A stretch of DNA of 64,000 nucleotides from Onchidella celtica (GCA_963931925.1 OZ007569.1:25106662-25170661), one strand, 5' to 3'. Shown: positions 34,846 to 47,790, counted from the stretch's first letter. Translations and numbers: made by a program. The notes: generated by a model not told the origin, from the sequence alone.

Positions 34846-36124
34846 CCGGTGAGGTGGGCTTGCGACAGGGAGCCAAAACCAAGATCATTGTGTTTTACAT
34901 GTTTACAACTTTTTATTTAAAAATATCTAAAACTTGAATCAACACAATTGGTAGATACAAAAGCGATTGGACTGGATAAGTTGACACTTAAGAAAATTAA
35001 CTTCATAATTTTTTTAACTTTTAGTTAGGCTGCAGCTTTGAGCAAAAAAAGGGCTAAAACTGCACCACAATGCATTACTCCCGCCACTATTTTTTTTAAT
35101 AATAAATTATTATTTATTTTTAATTATTTTTTTTAAATTACCGTATAAAGATGTATTACAGATCTCAGTCCAGACTCTGCAAATGTACGCCCCCCGCCCC
35201 CGCCCCCCCCCGCCTTAGATTCACCCCAGTCTGGAAACCCTTGGAACAGAAAATGTATGATTAACCATTCGGTTTTCATCCCCTTTGACCCCGGGTGTCT
35301 CGCGCTGCTGTCTGGGGGCTGCACCGCCGGGGTATGAATGAATGAATGAATGAATGAATGAAACACTCGTGCTGAGTCATTCACTCCCCTCACTGCTCAC
35401 CAGCTGGAGTTTGGAGGGAAATGAGGGCACAGCGACGGGGAGGGGTGATGAGGGGGGGGGATGGGTGGGAGCTAGGGAGGAAAAAGTCGGGGCTGCGGTT
35501 AAGGCCCCCCTGCGGGGAAGAAAGAAACTTACTGAAGTGAACTAGGGAGGGAATATCTGTACACTTTACTATGTACACGGTGGGTTGTACTCTACAATTT
35601 GATGCTCCATTGCACCCAGGGAAGATTCATCAGTAAAATGTCGTAATATAATTATTTGGACATGCCATTAGTACAGTCATGCATTTGTTTATTTCTTTGG
35701 ATTTTTTTTCATTGGCGGGGGGGGGGGGGAGGGGGAGGCATACTTCCACCTTTCTCCTAGGCATTGTCCATCTACTGCAGGATGTGTAGCTCTCCGACAT
35801 TGACTTCCATTCTTTTCTGTCTGATGTTTTCCTCCTCCATGTTGTTCCACCTCTTCTGTTTTATGTCATTCTGCCATCTTCTTCCTTGTCGTCCTCTTGT
35901 TCTTCTTTCTGACCTTGGTTGCCCTTCAGTGCAGCATTTTGTCTATCTATTGTCATTCATCTGTTTTGGCTCACTTATATCTTGAAAATCCTTTTTTTTT
36001 TGTTCTTCTGATCCGACCTTTTCCGTTTTTTTGGTGCTGGCTTGTTGCTTGTTGTTGTTGTTTTTAAATGTCACTGACAGAAGATTGTGGTTGCCAATGT
36101 GATTTTGGACAACTTCCCACTCTA
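34846..36124. other. No gene recognised
   Basis: AT-rich runs at 35090-35140, C-rich and G-rich patches, (GAAT)n at 35336-35360, and T-rich sequence around 35760-36060. No supported exon. Confidence 0.4.
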
Positions 36125-36290
36125 ACGCGGGTGGTTGGTGGGCGTTTCTGTTAGAATCTCCTTCTGTCCTGTCTTTCTGTTACACTCTGTGACTGTGTCT
36201 GTTGTCTTGCTTCTTTGTAGCACAAGTTGACTGTTAGCGTGCCTATGTGCTTTCTCCAAACTCAAATTTAAATTCATTCCCACTCTTAGG
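36125..36290 (-). repeat. Dispersed repeat family C, copy 7
   Basis: On the minus strand it has TTTGAGTTTGGAGAAAGCAC, AAGAAGCAAGACAAC, ACAGAAAGACAGGAC and AGAAGGAGATT, in family order. Confidence 0.55.
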
Positions 36291-36461
36291 TACCGTATCA
36301 AATACCACAGAAAATGATTGGTTTAAAGTGTGTTTAGACATTATTATGGGAAGATAACTTGTTTGCAGCAACGGCCTCCTCTGAAATGGCCTTGAGCAAT
36401 AAAAATTGCACAGGCCGAAAAGCAAGAAAATATCGTAATTCCAGTTCAAGACAATCTCTTC

Positions 36462-37724
36462 TTCTCTACTGATACTTTAGATCATAACATTCTATTACAT
36501 CGTCTAGAAAAGACCTTTGGTATTGCAGGAAATGCACTGTCATGGTTTCAGTCCTATCTTTCAAATAGAAAACAATGTGTGAGAGTCAATGATAGTTGTT
36601 CTAATGTCCAAACACTCAATTTTGGGGTACCTCAAGGTTCTGTTTTTGGGCCCAATTCTTTTCACATTATACACCCAGCCTCTTGCTGATATTTTCAGAA
36701 AATATGATCTTCAATACCACCAATATGCTGATGATAGCCAAATATATAAAGCATGTGATCTTGAAAACCTAGATGATACGATAAAAACAATGGAGCATTG
36801 CATACAAGAAGTTAAGAAATGGATGGATGATAATAAGCTAAAACTAAATGATGAGAAAACAGAAGTTATGCTCATAACGAATCCAAAACAAAAAATCAAT
36901 CCACCAGATCTTAATGTAAATGGCCATCTTATTAAAATGACAAGTAAAGTAAAAGATCTGGGCACAATCTTAGATGCAGAGATGTCAATGTCACCATTTA
37001 TTAGTCAGCTGTGTAAGAATCTTAATTTCCAGTTACGGAAAATCAGCAGTATACGGCACTGCCTAACTACTGAAGTAACAAAACAGCTTGTAACATCGCT
37101 GTTTCTCTCTAGGCTGGACTATTGTAACATACTGCTAAGTGGTCTTCCAAAAAGTAAAATCAATAAGCTTCAGTTAATCCAAAATAATGCTGCAAGACTA
37201 ATAACAAGAAGAAAAAGGATAGATCACATAACACCAATATTTAAGGAGCTCCACTGGCTACCTATTGAGCAGCGAATAAAATATAAATTGGCTTTATTTT
37301 GTTATAAATGTGTCAACAACATGTCGCCAGAGTATATTTCAGAAATTATAGAACTGCATCGCCCTGCAAGAGCATTAAGATCATCTTCTGACAACCTTAG
37401 ACTAAAAGTACCCGTAGTGAACCTAAAAAGTTTTGGTGAAAGGGCTTTCAGCCATGTTGGGCCCAGGGTGTGAAATGAGATTCCTTTAGATGTCCGCAGT
37501 TCGCAAGTATTTTCACAGTTTAAAAGGATGTTAAAATGTCATTTGTATGAGAGTTTCTAGTCTATGTAAAAGCTATCTATTATTATTATTATTATGTGTG
37601 TATCAATGTGGGTTGTGTGTGTGAGTTTACCCATGTATTTTTTGACATGTTTCTGTAAAGCGCATAGAGCATTTTTGTAATGGATATGCGCTATATAAAT
37701 GCCATCCATTATTATTATTATTAT
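36462..37724 (+). mobile_element. Decayed LINE, CR1/L2-like RT copy (family b)
   Basis: A 5'-truncated non-LTR retrotransposon. It retains the second half of the RT domain, the C-terminal region and a 3' UTR. The UTR has AAAGCGCATAGAGC, then ATGCGCTATATAAATGCC, then (ATT)n. The extra T and the internal stop noted under the reading frame make it inactive. The same 3' end, inverted, is at 46085-46165. Confidence 0.85.
36589..37473 (+). pseudogene. LINE reverse transcriptase fragment, broken
   Basis: This frame encodes the C-terminal half of a non-LTR retrotransposon RT, an enzyme that copies its own RNA at a nicked target. Visible motifs are GPILFTLYTQPL (RT motif B side), the catalytic YADDSQIY (motif C), LNDEKTEVMLI, LSRLDYCNILLSGLP, LQLIQNNAARLI and LHWLPIEQRIKYKLA, typical of CR1/L2/Jockey-type LINEs. 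The upstream part (LDHNILLHRLEKTFGI and the GVPQGSV block) lies in another frame. The switch is at the T5 run at 36643-36647, which appears one base too long. A TGA at 37471-37473 replaces the expected Trp of the terminal WNxxPxxVR block. The same frame then continues to a TAG at 37558-37560. The copy is 5'-truncated near 36462. Non-functional. Confidence 0.85.
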
Positions 37725-37784
37725 TCTACTAATAACTGCGAATGACAACACCCGCCGACACCCCATGGTGATGCCCATATATAC

Positions 37785-37950
37785 AAATGGGTAGATGGAC
37801 AGACAGACAGACAGGGCACAGATAGATAGACAGCAGGCAGACCGACAGACCAACCGACGACCGACCGATAGATAGATAGTTAGATACATTGATAGATCTA
37901 GGCAGACAGACAGACAGACAGACAGACAGATAAATAGATAGATAGATGTA
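37785..37950. repeat. GACA/GATA/GACC tetranucleotide array
   Basis: Runs of GACA, GATA and CCGA tetranucleotides. The minus-strand Y/L/S-rich frame is compositional. Confidence 0.85.
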
Positions 37951-38307
37951 AGTACCCACCAACATGACTATGACCACAGCCTTCACTACCTCAGCATCAA
38001 CAACACCAACATCCCAACTATTTACACCCACTCACCCTCACCATCCTTATCGCCCATCACACATCTACCCCCCGGACTGTGCACGGACTGACCACCACTG
38101 TTATCTACGTTCTCGTCTACCCTTTCATTGCCTGTATCTAAATGGTCCTCTGAGCATCTGCCTTGTCAATCACTAGCGCATGCATGGCTCATTTGTTCCT
38201 GCATTGTAAGATAGCACGGTACAATTCTCATTTCGAAAGTAACACATCCGCAGATCATCAAATAGTCATATCCAGGTCCAATTTAGCGTTTGGGGAGTTT
38301 AGGTGCA
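37951..38307. other. No gene recognised
   Basis: A C-rich short stretch at 37985-38110, otherwise mixed sequence. No exon is recognised. Confidence 0.35.
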
Positions 38308-38522
38308 TAGTTAGAGTTTGAGTTTAGATTTAACGGCGCGTCGGCACGATTATGGCCATTTTGCACCTTTAACGTTTTTTTTTTTTGTATGTTATCTTAC
38401 TTTGGGTTAGCTTTCAGCCCTCAGATTCCTACAAATAAGATCAAATAAACGTGAAGTTAAAACTCTAACAGGAAAGGCCCGTATTGTGAAGTATGTCTCT
38501 ATGAATCTTGTAAATATGACCA
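38308..38522 (+). repeat. Dispersed repeat family E, copy 3
   Basis: GTTAGAGTTTGAGTTTAGAT, GCACGATTATGGCCATTTTG, GTTATCTTACTTTGGGTTAG, AAGATCAAATAAACGTGAAG and GTGAAGTATGTCTCTATGAA parallel the 28.49-kb copy. Confidence 0.7.
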
Positions 38523-38694
38523 AAATCTGTAAAATCAGCTTGCAGATTTCGACCTCCCTCAGAAGCAACAAGATGTCTTACAAGTCCACGTCAGAAAAAA
38601 TAATTCTTTCATTGGCCCGCAGAGATCGTGCTTTCTTCGAATGGGCGCAAAATTCACATATTCTGTTAAAATTGAGTGCACAGAAAGTCTAGAC

Positions 38695-39300
38695 CTTAGT
38701 TCTGGTTTGTTCTATCTCCATACGTTCAAAAGCTGAAGATCTTTTTGGTGAGTACAAGAGGCATAACACATGTACGTTGCGACACATGCTTAAAATGCGC
38801 TGTGGCACTTATCAAGCTGTTTCACAGTTGGGATTTATTCTACTAATTGCTTATCATAATAACTAAAGCCGCGAATGTTTAACGTCAAATTTCTCAGTTT
38901 TGTCAAAAATGGAGTTAATAATAATAATAATAATACATAGCATTTATATAGCGCTTCATCCCGTTAACAATCAGGCTATAAGCGCTTTACAACATTTATA
39001 TCATATACATCACACACACAATACACAGGCAGACTCGGGGGGAAAAAATCGATGGACATTCAGAGTGTAAAAAGATGACTCTCCAGCTGATGTTTAAAAG
39101 TCATCAAATTTTTGGTCTCTCTCAAAGTCAGACGCAGAGAATTCCAAATCTGAGGTCCTTGAAAATGAACGATCTTTCAGCCATGGTCCTGAGGGACATC
39201 TTAGGATTTTAAACTTTTCAGTGTCTGCAGATGATCTAAGATGTCGTGCACAGTCAGAACAAACAAGAACTAAGATCGTTGTTATGATAATCACAAGGCA
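38695..39300 (+). repeat. Dispersed repeat family D, copy 3, interrupted by a LINE
   Basis: The left part is 38695-38916 and ends AAAAATGGAGTT. The right part resumes at about 39254 with GAACAAACAAGAACTAAGAT, exactly where the other copies continue. The intervening 337 bp is a LINE 3' fragment in the opposite orientation, so the LINE inserted later. Confidence 0.65.
38917..39253 (-). mobile_element. LINE 3' end (family a), inserted in family D
   Basis: On the minus strand it encodes the same terminal block as 6676-7015 (DLEFSASDFE-like decayed coding, GATGTCCCTCAGGACCATGG) and the same 3' UTR. That UTR reads AAGCGCTTATAGCCTGATTG, TAACGGGATGAAGCGC, TATATAAATGCTATG and (ATT)n. It is 5'-truncated. 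Confidence 0.75.
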
Positions 39301-40389
39301 GAAAGTAGAAAGATTTTGCCTTCTGTGCTATCCGTGTATGAACTGAAATCATCAGTGAATGCTAAGGACGAAAATATCTCTCTGACAATTTATTGCAGAA
39401 TACTAAAAAAAAATAAAAAATAACAACAACTGTAAATGAACATCACTGAAATACCTATTCTATAATACCCTCAGAATACTGAAATAACAAGTAGTGCCGG
39501 CCCAATCTGTCTTGCATAGCTTGGGACATTTGTTAATATATTTCAACTGTAAAGAAAGGCAAGAAAGAAACTGAATTTGCTATCAAAGTATCACATTTTG
39601 GATTCTACCCAACAAAAACGTGTCTCCTCTTTGTGCCCATAAAAGCTGTAGAAAATAACCCTAAAGACAGAATTTTGCCCCGGATGGACCGATATGTCCA
39701 GGTAATTTATGGTTGCATACTGAGGTGGTACATTCATAATTTTTGTTCATATTATCATGTCACATAGTTTAGGTTCTTAGGTATGTTCATTTCCCAGCTC
39801 CATTATAGTAGGATAACGAGTAATTAGGGAGAAATGAGATACGTTCTAGAGCTATTCATAAACCACTAAACAGTTATGATTAACGTTGTTATTTTTGGAC
39901 GCCCCAAAAATGTACTAACCACTCACGCACCTATCTTCAGTTTACACTGCATACCTAAGACTCACCCACCACCCATCCCGACCTGCAAATTGTAGCTAAA
40001 GCGTCAATCGTTATTTCTCTTTCCCTGGGCAATTACGAACAACGATGCTCTAGCCTCGCTCTTTCCCTCACCTTCGGGTCAAACATCTAAAGCTAGACAG
40101 AGAAATGACCAGTCTTATGCAAAATTCAGCAAATTAACCAGCTCCTGCAAGGCGACGGGGGGGGGGGGAGGGGGGGGGCAGTTGGCCGCAATAATTAGTC
40201 TCATTTTCACCCATGATTCATCGAGCAAGCATTGAGCTCCTCTGGCCAATATGTTAAACACGGGCCTTAGTCATGCCAGTGATGATAGCGAGGGCTAAAT
40301 TTGGGTTTTAGTAATTACCGGGTCCCATAACGGTTCACTACGGTACAACGGTGTTTTACCTGGCGAATGCTCTGTACTTTTTAAAAATT
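39301..40389. other. No gene recognised
   Basis: AT-rich to mixed sequence with a G-run near 40158-40180. The 40180-40340 part is low-repeat. No exon is recognised. Confidence 0.4.
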
Positions 40390-40835
40390 GATTTTATCTT
40401 ATTTCATTTTATTTTATTTTAGTCGATCTTATTTCATTTCGTTTCATCTGTCTTATTTCATTTTACCTCATTTCATTTTATTTTATCTTATTTCATCTAT
40501 TTCATTTTATCTTATTTCGCTTTACCTCATTTCATTTTATTTTATCTTATTTCATCTATTTCATTTTATCTTATTTCATTTTACTTCATTTCACTTTATT
40601 TCATCTTATTTCATTTTACCTCATTTCGTTTTATTTTATCTCATTTCATCTATTTCATTTAATTTCATCTTATTTCATTTTATTTTATTTTATCTCATTT
40701 CATCTATTTCATTTCATTTCATCTTATTTCATTGTTTTATTTTATCTTATTTTATCACTTCATTTTATCACTTCATTTTATTCTATTTGATCTTATTTCA
40801 TGTTATTTTAACTTATTTTTTTTATTTTTTTCACT
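40390..40835. repeat. TTTCAT/TTTTATC pyrimidine-rich array
   Basis: Irregular 5-9-bp repeats of TTTCAT, TTTTAT and CTTAT, with a longer period of about 54-94 bp marked by TTTCATCTAT. The 150-codon F/S/I/L-rich frame is a repeat artefact. Confidence 0.85.
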
Positions 40836-41374
40836 TCTAGACAGTGATTATTAATGGGTCATGCAGCAAAACAGTAACTTTCTTTCCTTTTTTTTTCTAT
40901 ATCGTCATGGTGCTGACCTTTTGGCCTAGGACGTTTTTTGCACTTCTGAGAAACTCGCAACAAACGTATTTATTCTTTTGCAGTGCAGTCAGACTTAGGC
41001 CAAAATGACTCTAGGTAAAAGTGGCCTTCTTCCATGTTGGGCTGAAACAACCCCAGAACCAAAATGGCCTACGTCTATGAATGAGTTAGGCCATTACAGA
41101 AAGTTTCATTTTCAGGATAATGGCTTGGTGCTTTTGAATGATTTTTACATTAATAGATGCACCATGGATAGGGCAATGACATAACAGATACATTCTGTTT
41201 TAGCCTAAGTCTGACTTGGGCCAAAAAGGTTAGCACCATGACGATATGACAATGTACGGTACTAATTTATTGCTAATTTCCCAGAAACAGTGCAGTTGCC
41301 ATTTCGCCAGCCAATGCTGGCAACCAAGTTAAAAATCATTCCTCAATTTAATGTATGATCTTTCCAAAAATTGA
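40836..41374. other. No gene recognised
   Basis: Mixed sequence with T-runs. GCTGACCTTTTGGCC near 40912 and GGCCAAAAAGGTTAGC near 41219 form a partial inverted repeat about 300 bp apart, origin unknown. Confidence 0.35.
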
Positions 41375-41975
<601 letters not shown>

Positions 41976-42033
41976 ACACCTGAGTTTGAAGATGATAAAT
42001 TATCATGAATGAAATTTCGGGTAATAATTAGGT

Positions 42034-42256
42034 GGTGAACCACCAGTGCGGGGCCCACGCCAGCCTTGGTCTGGCTTACCCCTAAAACGGGAACAAAACA
42101 GTCTTGACTCAGTGTGCCTCCAGCCATGGGAGTAAGCCAGACTAAGGCTGACGGTTTGGGCAGTGAGGAGTGTTTTAGCGTGATGTTTAATAGCAATATT
42201 TAGGCAGCGAGCCACCAATCTGGGGCTTACGCCAGCCTTGGTCTGGCTTACCCCTT
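42034..42256. repeat. Direct/inverted/direct short repeats
   Basis: CGCCAGCCTTGGTCTGGCTT is present at 42058-42079 and again at 42230-42251. An inverted copy, GTAAGCCAGACTAAGGCTGA, lies between them at 42132-42153. The direct copies share about 50 bp including CCACCA...GGGGC. It could fold as a stem-loop with either arm. Confidence 0.7.
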
Positions 42257-42284
42257 AGTCATACATTTGTGAGTCGTCCAACTT

Positions 42285-42900
42285 GTATGAGTTTGAGTTC
42301 AGAGAAAGCACGTCGACACGATAAGGGACAAGGTGGTCTAGAAGCAAGGTGCTCGCCTCTCATGCCAAGGGTCCCGGGTTCAGAACTTGGCCGGTGCTGG
42401 TATGTTGGAAGCTTGGGATTTTTCTCATATTTTCGAGTCCCTGATCCTATTGGGGGGGGGGGGGGGTAGGGTCGAGTACCTAGTCCTCTCGGATAAGGCC
42501 GAAAAAATTCGGAAGGCAAAAGATAGCTTGGCAGTTGGAAATCGAAAAGAGCAGGCCGTACAGGCCGCTGCCAGGGCAAAATCAAATAAAATGCATCCCT
42601 ACCACTCCCTCCCTCTCCCCCTCATCCCCCACCCCCCCCCCCAAAAAAAAACAACAACAACCGCCGACCGGCGCTGCACTGTGGCGACGACGTGCCTGCT
42701 CCAGTTGCAACTGGGCTGCCATGACACAAAGGCAAATTTCCCAAATGGGACTAAAGTAGTATACAAATACAAATACAATAGCGGTCACACTGTGCTAGGA
42801 AAAAGCAAGCTGATTGACAGAATGTCACAGAGTGACAGTACAGGAGACCTTACTAGAAGCGTTAACCAACCACTCCGCTCGGCCAGCTTGTAAGTCTAAA
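42285..42900 (+). repeat. Dispersed repeat family C, copy 8, interrupted by a SINE
   Basis: The left part is 42285-42322 (GAGTTTGAGTTCAGAGAAAG, CACGTCGACACGATAA). The right part is about 42780-42900 (GCGGTCACACTGTGC, AGGAAAAAGCAAGCTGATTG, GGAGACCTTACTAGAAGC). Joined by position they follow the family order, so the SINE is younger. Confidence 0.65.
42323..42779 (+). mobile_element. tRNA-derived SINE, type B tail, nested in family C
   Basis: The head GGACAAGGTGGTCTAGAAGC and a B-box-like GGTTCAGAACTTGG are followed by a G16-type tract in the body and GGATAAGGCCGAAAAAATTC. GGGCAAAATCAAATAAA, a C-run, an A-run and the full type B tail complete it, with an AAATACAAATACAAT terminus. The GTGCACGTTGCGCACGTT part of the body is deleted (GGAAGGCAAAAGATAGC). 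Confidence 0.82.
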
Positions 42901-43539
42901 AGAATGTTGCACGTGGAAAGAAAAACAACAATAGACAAAAAAATCAAACCACGCATTTTTGAACGGAATGACGAAATAACAAAACATGCCCCTCATTGCA
43001 AACACACACACATGCAGACGAAAAAAACAATTTGCAACAAAACGATTAATAAAAAATGCCACATAGCTTACATCACACAATACCGACAGCAGTTGGCTGG
43101 CCTATCTTCGTTAACACAACAAAGCTAACAGCTCGTTGGGTTACATCATACCGGGGATCACTTGATAATCACATTACAACACTATCAGATTCTTGCCAGC
43201 TAAGCTAATTCGACATGGTGTGATACGAAATTTTTTGTTTTGTTTTTGCTGACTGAGTCATTAAAACTTTAATCAAGGACACAATCACGCCATAGGGACT
43301 GATTCACTGACTGACCCCCCCCCCCCCCACACACACACATTTATTATTTTTTTTACCACATTGGTAATTAAATTCAAGTACATTAGTGAACTACACAAAA
43401 AATATTGGCATATTACTGAAGGACGTGTCTGAACATTGAACTCCGGCGATGTAGCAAGGTCAGCTCTCTACGTGTCAGGGCAAATGTCTCTCTGGCGGAT
43501 GTCCAGGTGTCTGTCTAGCTGACAGCCAGGCAGCCACAG
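42901..43539. other. No gene recognised
   Basis: AT-rich with a C-run at 43316-43328. No exon is recognised. Confidence 0.35.
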
Positions 43540-44006
<467 letters not shown>

Positions 44007-44634
44007 GAAAAAATACAATAGTCCGTTTACATTGTATGAAACTTTGTACATATAATACCCGACTTAAAATGGACCTTGACACAACCCCAGCCGTCAATGA
44101 CTTCCACAGTGCCCATTAAAAATAAGAGTACAGCATAACGAATTACTCTCGGATCAGTACATGCATGACTGTATATACTGACACGATGATTCACCCATGC
44201 AGCAGCTGGTGACCACCCAATACACATCTTCCTACTGCATTCATTAACTTGATAATATTATTCTGCATTCAGTCCTCACAGCGCTGGCTTACTTCAGTAC
44301 ACACGTCAGGGGTTACCTGTAAAGTTTGTACACACAATTTTGGTTATTTTCACCCTCCCGCACTCCCCAACCCCCCTTCCCAATCCTCCCCGCTCCCTTG
44401 TACGAGCATAATAATGTCCTGTAAAATACTGATTATCGATGATCAGAAGGCCTTCACATTTCGAGGGCCGCATGGTGAACTATAGAAACTCGATCTGTTT
44501 AGAAAAAAAAAATAATCTTACTATAATGGAGTTAGAGTTTGAACGGTATTTTTTAAATAAAAAGTTGTTAAGATGTAAAATACAATTTTTGTTTTGGCTC
44601 CCTGTAGAAAGCCCATTGCACCGGAAACGATATT
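44007..44634. other. No gene recognised
   Basis: Mixed sequence. CTTGTACGAGCATAATAATG near 44396 resembles the start of family F. No exon is recognised. Confidence 0.35.
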
Positions 44635-44740
44635 AATACGTGTTCCTTTCCGTGCGCACAACTTCCCTATCAGAAATGAGTGCTTAGTGAGCTCATGGAA
44701 TCTGTAGAAAGGCTGTAGAATATGGGAAGCTTTGTAGACC

Positions 44741-44772
<32 letters not shown>

Positions 44773-44826
44773 CTAGAAAGGTGGGTCCACAGGTTTGTCC
44801 CGGATAATGTCGGGAACTTCGTCTAG
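44635..44826 (-). repeat. Repeat with internal CT microsatellite, copy 2
   Basis: On the minus strand it starts CTAGACGAAGTTCCCGACAT and has a CT run (GA at 44745-44772 on the plus strand). TGGTCTACAAAGCTTCCCAT, CTACAGATTCCATGAG and GCGCACGGAAAGGAACACG follow. About 80% similar to 34617-34845 by eye. Confidence 0.7.
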
Positions 44827-44984
44827 ATATTTTTTTTTAACTGTCACAAATATAGGTCAGATAAAGAAAGTTGGTAAGTTTTTTGCTTCCTCGGACAAAT
44901 TTGTAAAAATCGAGTTACGATAGTTTACCACTACCCTCAGTTTGAAATCATGCCGGGGGATCACTTGATACTCACACTACAATG

Positions 44985-45240
44985 GCATTTTGCATGAACC
45001 ATCTGACTGTTTTATTAGACATGAATTTTGTACAGTCTCATAACTTAATATGCTGGATAACAAAAAATTTAAAAAAATAAAACTAAACTTCTTAGCTTAA
45101 TAATATAACTAAAAAGCCTCTATTTGCTTCCCAGACCCCACCCCTCTCTCATGTACAATTTTTCGTTCACGAGAGGCAACCTCTTCCCCTCCGCCGTTGG
45201 AGTGCTGTTACTTTATGGATGGCCCTTAAAGTTGTTAAAG
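44985..45240. repeat. Dispersed repeat family F, candidate copy
   Basis: It has TGCATGAACCATCTGACTGT (compare TGCATGAACTATTTGACTGT near 16128), an AT-rich middle, a C-rich block, and ends ACTTTATGGATGGCCC. Confidence 0.45.
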
Positions 45241-45607
45241 GGGGAGGAGGTGGGGTACAGTCAATAAATCTAATTAACACTAGGATCAACCAAGGCATAA
45301 TTTGATAAACTTACTTAATTACACAGGAAATTACCTTTTTTTTTTTTTTAGCCCTGTCAACACCTGATGAGTAAGCCCGGTACTATTCTAAGACAGACAT
45401 GGGCGATATAAAGCTGGCCTGCCATGCCATTTTACCCCCCCCCCCCCCCGACCCTCAAGGTTGACTGATAGTTATTTTACAGAAATGTCACTGAGTTACA
45501 ATGAAATTCATTTAAGACACACACGCACTCACCTCCCCCCGCCCCCATCCGTCCCTACCCAAAAGAAACTTTTGACTTTAAAAATCAACACCCATTTCCA
45601 GGAGGTC
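45241..45607. other. No gene recognised
   Basis: T-run near 45336 and C-runs near 45436. Otherwise nothing. Confidence 0.35.
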
Positions 45608-46000
45608 ACGGGGGTCTAGAGGCAAGGTGCTCACCTCTCATGCCGAAGGTTCCGGGTTCAAATCCCGGTCGGTACGCGATGGAGGCATGTTGGAATTTGG
45701 GGATTTTTCTTATATTTCCCTGGCCCTATGGTAGGTAGGATCGAGCACCTAGTCTTCTCGGATAAGGACGAAAAACTCAGAGGGCCAGTGTGCACGTTGC
45801 GCACGGTGAAGATACCCTGGCACTTGGAAATCGTGAAGAGCAGGCCCTACAAGGCCCCTGCCCGGGCAAAATTCTAAAAAAAGAAAAAAAAACAACAACC
45901 CATCCCTAGCATAACAACCAAAAGAACAACAAGAAAAAGTGAGGTGTAAAGGCCAAAGACAGCGAACCTTCTAAAATAAAGACCTAAACACTACTTAGTT
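45608..46000 (+). mobile_element. tRNA-derived SINE, type A tail
   Basis: The A box GGGGTCTAGAGGC and B box GGTTCAAATCC are present, with the GGATAAGGACGAAAAACTC body and TTGCGCACGGTGAAGATACC. GGGCAAAATTC and the type A tail AGTGAGGTGTAAAGGCC...AGCGAACCTTC complete it. Boundaries are approximate. Confidence 0.82.
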
Positions 46001-46084
46001 TTGTCACTTCCAGGTGGGCTTTACTATGACTGTGAGAGTATCCAGCTCTCTGCGTCCTCACATTTATCAGTTCTGGCCGCCATG

Positions 46085-46165
46085 AATAATAATAATAATG
46101 TAATAATGTATAGCATTTATATAGCGCATATCCATTTAAAATGCTCTATGCGCTTTACAGAAACA
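46085..46165 (-). mobile_element. LINE 3' tail (family b), severely truncated
   Basis: On the minus strand only the 3' UTR end remains: GTAAAGCGCATAGAGCATTT, TAAATGGATATGCGC, TATATAAATGC, then (ATT)n. It matches 37655-37724. Confidence 0.75.
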
Positions 46166-46294
46166 GCATGTCAACCACAGAGCAGAATGGAGCTGCCTGC
46201 GAAGCGCTCAACACACTGCACTGCTTCTTTCTCTCTCCCTGTCTCGCTCACTCTCTCTCTCTCTATCTCAGAGCAAATTGTAACGCAGCCTGTT

Positions 46295-46375
46295 AGGCGC
46301 AGTTCACAGCTCACAACAGTTCACAACTCACAGCAGTTCACAACTCACATCAGTTCACATTACACACAACTCAAA
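46295..46375. repeat. CAGTTCACAACTCACA tandem repeat
   Basis: A unit of about 19 bp, CAGTTCACAACTCACA plus 2-3 bp, is repeated about four times with small changes. Confidence 0.8.
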
Positions 46376-46454
46376 TAATATTTGAATATTTATTAATAAC
46401 AATATATATTTAATAATGAATAATAAATTTTGTTGTTGCTGGTGAGGGGGGGGG

Positions 46455-46777
46455 GGGTGATGATATGGATAAATTTTAATCTATTAATTTCAATTTTCAA
46501 TTTTGCGCGAGCAGCGGCCTTTCGGCCTGCTCTTTACGATTTCCAACTTCCAAGGTATCTTTAACGTGCGCAACGTGCACACGGGCCCTCCGAATTTTTT
46601 CGTCCTTATCCGAGAAGACTAGGTACTCGATCCTACCCCCCCCCCCCCCCAATAGGACTAGGGACTTGAAAATATGAGAAAAATCCAATTTCCAACATGC
46701 CTGCACTGCCCGGTTTTGAACCCGGGACCCTTGGCATGAGAGGCGAGCACCTTGCCTCTAGACCATTCCTTGTCCTT
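46455..46777 (-). mobile_element. tRNA-derived SINE, 3'-truncated
   Basis: On the minus strand it has GGACAAGGAATGGTCTAGAG, GGTTCAAAACCGGG, the GGATAAGGACGAAAAAATTC body and GTTGCGCACGTTAAAG. Its end, TTGAAATTAATAGATTAAAA then ATCCATATCATC and a C-run, matches the 10.45-kb copy before the type A tail, which is missing. Confidence 0.8.
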
Positions 46778-47663
46778 AGTCATCTGTCTTTTCATGTTAT
46801 CTTTTTCCATCACAATGAAAGGCTGCCAGCTCGTATTTTTATTATTATTTTAAGTTGACGCATACGTACTCTTGTTCCACAACACAAGAACTAAAATTGA
46901 TGCGCGGATGTATTTATTGTTTTAGTCTTTGCCTATCTCATAACAATGAAAGAAATGGTTTGAACTAAGGAATACATTATGCTAAGTTGGTTAGTGGATT
47001 ACATTTAGAATTCCCAAGGGTCCTTAAAAATTAAAATGTGAGGATTTCTTAAGGACTTTTTAACAGTCTCTCTGAACCAGTTTACAAATGCTGTAGGATC
47101 CTATGTTTAAACATCTGTAGTAAAACTAATTACTATCTACATCATGAGTCACATTGTTTAGTAGAATTATTGTAAAGAAACAGAGAGAGAGAGAGACAGA
47201 AAAAAAAGGAGGCCACGTTCACTTTCAATGTACTGTACGTAGCTGATGATGTCACGACTAGCTAAATAGTAAAAAGGCCCCCCCCCCCTTCCTCACGCCC
47301 CCACCAGAAAAATATTAAAAACAAAAAAAGACAGTAAAGTTCATCACTCAACCACAACATTTAGTGTTCCAACAGTCTGGTATTTCGTGAACTTTTTAAG
47401 GACCTCTAGACAGATTTGAAAAATTCAGGACTTTTTAAAGACTTAATAATCAATTTCAAGAAAATTAGGGACTTTGGAGTCCTTTAAGGATCCGTGTTTG
47501 TGCTTTTTTTGTCCTATCACCAGCATTGCTTATGTGTGCGATTGTAAAACACATCTCCAACAGCTTGAGACTACGAACTGATCATTATCGAACATTTCTA
47601 CTAGGGTATAAGATACCAGTGCAGAACACCCAGACAGGCAGACCAGACCACTGAGAAGTAGAA
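46778..47663. other. No gene recognised
   Basis: AT-rich and mixed sequence. A TAAGGACTTTTTAA-like phrase recurs near 47054, 47397, 47431 and 47485, which may be remnants of a short repeat. No exon is recognised. Confidence 0.35.
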
Positions 47664-47738
<75 letters not shown>

Positions 47739-47790
47739 TAGATAGATAGATAGATAGATAAATAGATAGAAGATAGATAGATAGACGTGC
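47664..47790. repeat. GACA then GATA tetranucleotide array
   Basis: (GACA)n at 47664-47737 passes into (GATA)n. Minus-strand LSVC frames are translations of it. Confidence 0.95.

Noticed and set aside
36711..36965. 84-codon antisense frame in the LINE
   Set aside because: Shadow of the RT coding region.
40388..40840. 150-codon F/S/I/L-rich frame resembling a membrane protein
   Set aside because: Made of TTTCAT/TTTTATC repeats; the hydrophobicity is a result of T-rich codons.
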